Assembly (NCBI GenBank): GCA_013694495.1
Contig: JACDCH010000540.1
Coordinates: 1 to 17,641, forward strand
Direction: 5' to 3'
Source of the DNA: Acidimicrobiia bacterium
GTDB taxonomy: Bacteria > Actinomycetota > Acidimicrobiia > Acidimicrobiales > JACDCH01
DNA length: 17,641 nt
Every line of letters starts with the position of its first letter. The first letter of the stretch is position 1. The position numbers and the translations under genes are program-made. Under the pieces are notes generated by a model. It was not told the DNA's origin. It made no database searches and was given only the letters and a program-made list of their open reading frames with translations. This document shows, piece by piece, positions 13,571 to 17,641 of this stretch.

Positions 13571-14483
13571 AGCGGGGGGCGCGGATGACCTGTTCGCCGT
13601 AGCGCTCGAGGGTCTCGATGGCGTGGTCGAGCGAGTCGCCCGGGACGCTGATGCCGGCCCAGGTGACGCCGAGCCCGGCCAACTCGTCGAGCGCCTCCAG
13701 GCGGGCCGCCACGTCGAAGCCGTCCGAGGCGATGTCGCCCCCGGCGTCGGTCTGGAACGCCACGTCGATCGTGGCCCGGTCGCGACCGGCCTCGTCGACC
13801 TGCTGCCACAGGTACTCGAGCATGCCGGCGAGGTCGTCGACGGTCTCGAGGGGCGGCGTCTTCGACGTCGCCGCCAGCTGGCGGGGGGCCGGGAAGGGGC
13901 TCCACCCGTCGCCCACCGTCGCCACCCGACGGCGGGACAGCTTGCTGTTGCCGCCGATCCAGATCGGTACCTGCGCCGGCTTCGGGTTCGCCGTCTGGCC
14001 CGTGGCGGTGAACGTGCGCCCCTCGTAGGCGAAGTCGTCGACGGTCCACACGCCGCGCAGCACCTCGATGGCCTCGTCGAACAGCGCGTTGCGGTCGTCG
14101 AACTCGACGCCGAGGGCGCGGTACTCCCCCCGCAGGTAGCCGGTGGCGACGGCGAGCACGAAGCGGCCGCCGGACAGGGCGTCGATGGTGGCCACCGCCT
14201 TCGCCACCACGAACGGGTTCCGGTAGGGCAGCACGAGGATGTTCGGGATGAGCCGCAGCCGCTCCGTGGCGGCGGCGACGAACGCCAGCGCGGCGAGCGG
14301 GTCGAGCGCGTCGTGCCCGCCCGCCTGTAGCCACTTGTGCGACGGCGCGGGGTGGTCGGTGAAGCCGATGCCGTCGACGCCGGCGGCCTCGGCGGCCCGG
14401 GCGAAGCGGGTGAGGCCCGCTCCCGTGAGCAGGGCGGCGTCGTAGGGGTGGCCGATGAGCGGGTACGTCACCCAGTGCTTCAC
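13569..14483 (-). CDS. LLM-class (luciferase-like) oxidoreductase, probably F420-dependent
   Basis: 304 aa, a luciferase-like TIM-barrel oxidoreductase. It shows GIGFTDHPAPSHKWL (38-52), ILVLPYRNPFVVAKAVATID (81-100), GGRFVLAVATGYLRGEY (105-121) and PIWIGGNSKLSRRRVA (172-187), as in the actinobacterial Rv2161c-type F420 family. The cofactor is inferred from that resemblance; FMN is possible. It would carry out a hydride transfer on an unknown substrate. The start is GTG 14483, 31 bp after the aldehyde dehydrogenase stop on the same strand, so the two likely form an operon. Its stop codon lies inside the inverted repeat at 13505-13570. Confidence 0.87.
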   Translation of the reverse strand: MKHWVTYPLIGHPYDAALLTGAGLTRFARAAEAAGVDGIGFTDHPAPSHKWLQAGGHDALDPLAALAFVAAATERLRLIPNILVLPYRNPFVVAKAVATIDALSGGRFVLAVATGYLRGEYRALGVEFDDRNALFDEAIEVLRGVWTVDDFAYEGRTFTATGQTANPKPAQVPIWIGGNSKLSRRRVATVGDGWSPFPAPRQLAATSKTPPLETVDDLAGMLEYLWQQVDEAGRDRATIDVAFQTDAGGDIASDGFDVAARLEALDELAGLGVTWAGISVPGDSLDHAIETLERYGEQVIRAPR

Positions 14484-14514
14484 GGCTGCGGTCCCCGCCC
14501 TTGCGCCGACGCCG

Positions 14515-15981
14515 TCAGCGGACGGGCCAACCGACGGTCTTCGTCTCGGTGAAGATCTCCAACCCCTCGATCCCGCACTGGCGACCGATGCCCGACGACT
14601 TGTAGCCGCCGAACGGCGCGTCGGCGCCGTACCAGACGCCGCCGTTGATCCCGAGCGTCCCGGTCCGGATGCGGCGGGCCACGGCCTTGGCCCGCTCCAG
14701 GTCGCCGGCGGTGATCTGCCCGGACAGCCCGTAGGCGGAGTCGTTGGCGATGCGCACGGCGTCGTCGTCGTCGTCGAACGGGATCATCACGAGCACGGGA
14801 CCGAAGATCTCCTCCTGGGCGATCGTCATGTGGTTCTCGACGTCGGCGAACAGCGTCGGCTCGACGTAGAACCCGACCGGCAGGTGGGCCGGCACACCGC
14901 CCCCGGTCACGACCCGCGCGCCCTCGGCCTTGCCCTTCTCGATGTAGCCGAGCACGCGCTGCTGCTGGACCTGGGACACCTGCGGGCCCTGCAGCACGCT
15001 CGAGTCGGTCGGGTCGCCGTAGGACCACCCGTCGAACCCGGCGCGCACGAGGTCGACGGCGTCGGCGTAGCGGGACCGGGGCACGAGCACCCGCGTGGCG
15101 ATGGCGCAGCCCTGGCCGCCGTGCACGCACGACATCACGACGCCGGGCAGCGCGGCTTCGAGGTCGGCGTCGTCGAGGAAGAGGTTGACGGACTTCCCGC
15201 CCAGCTCGAGGAACACCGGCTTCAGCGTGGCGGCCGCGGCCTCCATGACCCGCCGGCCGGTGGCCGTGGATCCGGTGAACGCGACCATGTCGACGTCGGG
15301 CGACGTGCTCAGGACCTCGCCGACGAGGTGGTCGCGGCTCGGGACGACGTTCACGACGCCGGGGGGGAAGTCGGTGTGCTCGGCCACGAGGCGACCGATG
15401 CGGGTGGCGTTCCACGGCGTGTCGGGCGCCGGCTTCAGCACGCACGTGTTGCCCATGGCGAGCACGGGCCCGAGCTTGTTGAGGATGATCTCGACCGGGA
15501 AGTTCCAGGGGACGATCACCCCGACGACCCCGACCGGCTCCTTCCACACCTGTCGCTCGGTCTCGTAGCCGACCCCCATCGAGTCCTTGGCCCCGAGGGG
15601 CCGCTCCCACTCGAAGCGGTCGATCATCTCGGTCGGCCACGCCAGCGCCTCGCGCAGCGGGGCGTCGAGCTGCGGGCCATAGGTGAGTAGCACGGGGCAG
15701 CCCACCTCGGCGACCAGCTCTCGGCGCAGCTCCTCCTGCTCGGACTCGAGCGCGGCCTGCAGTTGCCGGAGGCACTGCGTGCGCAGCTCCCGGTTCGTCG
15801 CCCAGTCGCTGGCGCCGTCGAAGGCGCGCCGGGCGGCGGCCACGGCGGCCGCCATGTCGGCGGCCGAGCCGTTGGCAACGCGACCGAGCACCTCTTCGGT
15901 GGCCGGGTTGACGTTGTCGAAGGTCGCGCCCCCTTCGGCCTCGACGAGCTTCCCGTCGATGAGCATCCGCAGTTCACCCAC
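14515..15981 (-). CDS. NAD(P)-dependent aldehyde dehydrogenase
   Basis: 488 aa, typical of the aldehyde dehydrogenase superfamily, oxidising an aldehyde to the acid. Catalytic residues are clear: Asn160 in VPWNFP (157-162), Lys183 in VLKPAP, the GSTATG cofactor loop (237-242), Glu259 in LELGG and the nucleophile Cys292 in GGQGC. The EEIFGPVL block and a C-terminal FGGYKSSGIGRQ are also present. The start is GTG 15981, preceded by GGAGGG about ten bases upstream; ATG 15966 is a weaker alternative without a ribosome site. The frame is open far upstream, but that part is the antisense of livF. It precedes the LLM gene by 31 bp. It is separated from livF by 77 bp containing a weak TAAC-N6-GTCA box. 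The substrate is unknown. Confidence 0.92.
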   Translation of the reverse strand: MGELRMLIDGKLVEAEGGATFDNVNPATEEVLGRVANGSAADMAAAVAAARRAFDGASDWATNRELRTQCLRQLQAALESEQEELRRELVAEVGCPVLLTYGPQLDAPLREALAWPTEMIDRFEWERPLGAKDSMGVGYETERQVWKEPVGVVGVIVPWNFPVEIILNKLGPVLAMGNTCVLKPAPDTPWNATRIGRLVAEHTDFPPGVVNVVPSRDHLVGEVLSTSPDVDMVAFTGSTATGRRVMEAAAATLKPVFLELGGKSVNLFLDDADLEAALPGVVMSCVHGGQGCAIATRVLVPRSRYADAVDLVRAGFDGWSYGDPTDSSVLQGPQVSQVQQQRVLGYIEKGKAEGARVVTGGGVPAHLPVGFYVEPTLFADVENHMTIAQEEIFGPVLVMIPFDDDDDAVRIANDSAYGLSGQITAGDLERAKAVARRIRTGTLGINGGVWYGADAPFGGYKSSGIGRQCGIEGLEIFTETKTVGWPVR

Positions 15982-16047
15982 GTCGACCGATCCCTCCGTC
16001 CTGCGCTGGTGCCGTTCCCCGGACCCGACCGGGCCGTGCAGCGTGTC

Positions 16048-16061
16048 TAACAGATGCGTCA
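16048..16061. promoter_or_regulatory. Weak candidate operator, T(G/A)AC-N6-GTCA box 6
   Basis: TAACAGATGCGTCA lies about 67 bp upstream of the aldehyde dehydrogenase start and overlaps the livF stop (16061-16059). It keeps the TAAC and GTCA halves seen at 321-334. No convincing -10 follows on the minus strand, so its role is less certain than the other five. Confidence 0.3.
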
Positions 16062-16781
16062 GCCGGCGAGGAAGGACGCAGCCGCGCCCGAGGCGGACAG
16101 CTCGGTCGGCTCCCCGCACCACGCGACGCGGCCCTTGGCGAGGATGTAGCAGAGGTCGGCGTAGCGCAGCGCGTGGGTGAGGTACTGCTCGACGAGCACG
16201 ATCGTCTGCCCCGTCGCCCGCAGCGCTGCCACCTGCTCGAACAGCTGCTCGACCACGAGGGGGGCGAGGCCCATGGAGAGCTCGTCGACGAGCACGACCT
16301 TGGGCTGGCCCACCAGCACCCGGCACAGGGCGAGCATCTGCTGCTCGCCCCCCGACAACGATCCTGCCTGCTGGTGCAACCGCTCCCCGAGCCGGGGGAA
16401 CACTTCGGCGATGTGGCCCACCCACGCGTCCCAGGGGCCGGCGTCCTCGGACGAGACCGACCGGTGGGCGATGCGCAGGTTGTCCTCCACCGTGAGCCCG
16501 CTGAAGACGCCGCGGCCCTCGGGGACGAGGGCGAGGCCCCGCCGGGCGATCACCGACGGGCGGCGTCCGTCGATGCGGGCCCCGTCGAGGCGGACCGAGC
16601 CACCGGTGACGGGCAGCGTGCCGGCCACGGCCCGTAGCGCCGTGGTCTTGCCGGCGCCGTTCGGGCCGAGCACGGCGACGACGGTGCCGGTCGGGACGGC
16701 CAGGGTCAGGCCGTGGAGCACCTCGATGCGGCCGTAGCCGGCCCGCACGTCGCGCAGCTCGAGCATCGGTGGCGCGGTCAC
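16059..16781 (-). CDS. livF: ABC transporter ATP-binding protein, branched-chain amino acid type (LivF-like)
   Basis: 240-aa cytoplasmic ATPase. Walker A GPNGAGKTT is at 39-47, the signature LSGGEQQ at 142-148, Walker B VVLVDE at 162-167 and the H-loop region is LVEQYL. VPEGRGVFSGLTVEDNL (86-102) is characteristic of LivF. It powers uptake together with LivG and the LivH/LivM permeases. In actinobacteria this hydrophobic amino acid-type family also takes up other small carboxylates and amides, so the substrate need not be an amino acid. The GTG start overlaps the livG stop by 4 nt (GTGA, 16778-16781), which fixes it and implies coupling. It is the last gene of the transporter operon, 77 bp before the aldehyde dehydrogenase start. 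Confidence 0.93.
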   Translation of the reverse strand: MTAPPMLELRDVRAGYGRIEVLHGLTLAVPTGTVVAVLGPNGAGKTTALRAVAGTLPVTGGSVRLDGARIDGRRPSVIARRGLALVPEGRGVFSGLTVEDNLRIAHRSVSSEDAGPWDAWVGHIAEVFPRLGERLHQQAGSLSGGEQQMLALCRVLVGQPKVVLVDELSMGLAPLVVEQLFEQVAALRATGQTIVLVEQYLTHALRYADLCYILAKGRVAWCGEPTELSASGAAASFLAG

Positions 16782-17539
16782 GGCGCCGGCTCCCCGAGGT
16801 AGGCGGCGCGCACCGCGGCGTCGCCGGCGATCTCGTCCGGTGCGCCCGATGCGATCAGCCGCCCGAAGTCGAGGACGTAGATGCGCGACGACAGCGCCAT
16901 GACGAGGTCGACGTCGTGCTCGATGAGCAGGATCCCGACGCCCGTGGACGCCACCTGGCCGAGCACCTTCTCGAAGGCCGACGTCTCGCCGGAGTCAAGG
17001 CCGCTGCCGGGTTCGTCGAGGAGCAGCACCGTCGGCCGGGTGCACAGCGCCCGCCCCAGCTCGACCAGCCGCAGCACCCCGGTCGAGAGGCTGCCGGCCA
17101 GCCGCGAGGCGACGCCGCCGATGCCGACGAGGTCGATCACGGCCTCCACCTCGGCCAGGACCTCGGGGTCGTCGCGCCGGCGGAAGCCGAGGGCGCCGGC
17201 GAACACGCGACCCGGGCGGCGCGCCTCTGCGGCCACCTGGAGGTTCTCGAACACGGTCATGCCGGTGAAGACCTCGAGCCGCTGGAACGTGCGGCCCAGC
17301 CCGAGGCGAGCCCGCTCGTGGGTGGGGAGCGACGTGACCTCGCGCTCCCCCAGGCGCACGTGGCCGTGGTCGGGCGGGTGGAGCCCCGTGAGGGCGTTGA
17401 ACATCGTCGTCTTGCCCGCGCCGTTCGGGCCGATGAGCGAGGTGACGGTGCCGGGTTCGACCTCGAGGGAGACGGCGTCGACCGCGGTGAGCCCGCCGAA
17501 GGCCACCGTGATGTCCTGGGCGGCGAGGACCGGCGTCAC
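16778..17539 (-). CDS. livG: ABC transporter ATP-binding protein, branched-chain amino acid type (LivG-like)
   Basis: 253-aa ATPase partner of LivF. Walker A GPNGAGKTT is at 37-45, the LGRTFQRLEVFTGMTVFENL block (81-100) is typical of LivG, and Walker B VLLLDEP is at 171-177, with an H-loop His in LLIEHDVDLV. The ABC signature reads LSTGVLR (151-157) rather than LSGGQ or the usual LivG LSYGxQR; the Gly is kept but the Gln is replaced. The GTG start overlaps the stop of the upstream gene by 4 nt (17536-17539) and its stop overlaps the livF start by 4 nt, so the three genes are tightly coupled. It acts with the permease whose C-terminus is at the right edge. Confidence 0.92.
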   Translation of the reverse strand: MTPVLAAQDITVAFGGLTAVDAVSLEVEPGTVTSLIGPNGAGKTTMFNALTGLHPPDHGHVRLGEREVTSLPTHERARLGLGRTFQRLEVFTGMTVFENLQVAAEARRPGRVFAGALGFRRRDDPEVLAEVEAVIDLVGIGGVASRLAGSLSTGVLRLVELGRALCTRPTVLLLDEPGSGLDSGETSAFEKVLGQVASTGVGILLIEHDVDLVMALSSRIYVLDFGRLIASGAPDEIAGDAAVRAAYLGEPAP

Positions 17540-17641
17540 GGCGCGCCCTCGGGTCGGCCCCGACGCTCGGCCCGCACCCGCGTGGCGAAGGCCGACGGGA
17601 CGAGCGCCGGCGCCGGCGCCGGTTCCGCCTGCGGCGCGCCG
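17536..17641 (-). CDS. C-terminal tail of the upstream transporter gene, probably permease LivM (partial)
   Basis: Only the last 35 codons are in the window, ending at the TGA 17538-17536 that overlaps the livG GTG. The peptide is Pro/Ala-rich (QAEPAPAPALVPSAF) and then basic (RVRAERRGRPEG), with no membrane segment, as expected of a cytoplasmic C-terminal tail. Identity as LivM is inferred from gene order and the 4-nt overlap, not from the tail itself. Confidence 0.5.
   Translation of the reverse strand, partial: GAPQAEPAPAPALVPSAFATRVRAERRGRPEGAP

Noticed and set aside
15982..16425. N-terminal extension of the aldehyde dehydrogenase in the open frame
   Set aside because: This stretch is an out-of-frame read of livF and its intergenic region, has no aldehyde dehydrogenase homology, and a ribosome site lies just before GTG 15981.
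17611..17632. GCCGGC-rich short tandem near the right edge as a functional repeat
   Set aside because: It encodes the Pro/Ala run in the transporter tail and is explained by codon use in a low-complexity peptide.

Overview
The window is very GC-rich (roughly 70% by eye), densely packed, and uses many GTG and TTG starts. It carries several acyl-CoA dehydrogenases, a class III CoA-transferase, a DUF427 protein and a luciferase-like F420-type oxidoreductase. This points to an actinobacterium, plausibly of the Acidimicrobiia or a mycobacteria-like lineage; the lineage is an inference. I see no rRNA, tRNA, insertion sequence, phage or CRISPR signal. The genes look like chromosomal lipid or carboxylate catabolism.

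Layout. At the left edge the N-terminus of an acyl-CoA dehydrogenase (1-299, minus) diverges from a plus-strand block: TesB-like thioesterase, DUF427 protein, second TesB-like protein (348-2522). A FadD-type acyl-CoA ligase (2568-4070), a crotonase-family protein (4140-5048) and a short-chain dehydrogenase (5253-6011) follow. Convergent to these is a minus-strand pair of acyl-CoA dehydrogenases (acdA 6300-7436, acdB 7444-8463). A third dehydrogenase (acdC 8491-9666), a close paralogue of acdA, diverges from acdB across only 27 bp. A CaiB/BaiF CoA-transferase (9692-10876, minus) diverges from an amidohydrolase (10964-12157), which overlaps by 4 nt a regulator made of two fused TetR units (12154-13485). 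The right third is on the minus strand. It holds an ABC transporter of the branched-chain amino-acid type (livM tail, livG and livF, each junction overlapping by 4 nt), then an aldehyde dehydrogenase and the LLM oxidoreductase.

How it may work together. The ABC system could import a carboxylate or related substrate. The ligase and CoA-transferase would activate it as a CoA thioester. The dehydrogenases, crotonase and SDR would run beta-oxidation-like steps, and the thioesterases would release acids or CoA. The substrate cannot be read from the sequence.

The most interesting signal is regulatory. A 14-bp near-palindrome, T(G/A)AC-N6-GTCA, occurs upstream of gene after gene: 321-334, 2537-2550, 4086-4099, 8472-8485, 10900-10913 and, more weakly, 16048-16061. 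It usually overlaps or abuts a TANNNT -10 element, and several of these promoters place the transcription start on or within a few nucleotides of the start codon, implying leaderless mRNAs. The double-TetR protein encoded here, which has the architecture of mycobacterial Mce3R, is the obvious candidate to bind these sites. Together they suggest a compact acyl-CoA regulon that I do not recognise from known systems. A dispersed intergenic repeat (5097-5189 and 6030-6122, with a related 34-bp unit at 1220 and 5054) is the other unexplained structure.
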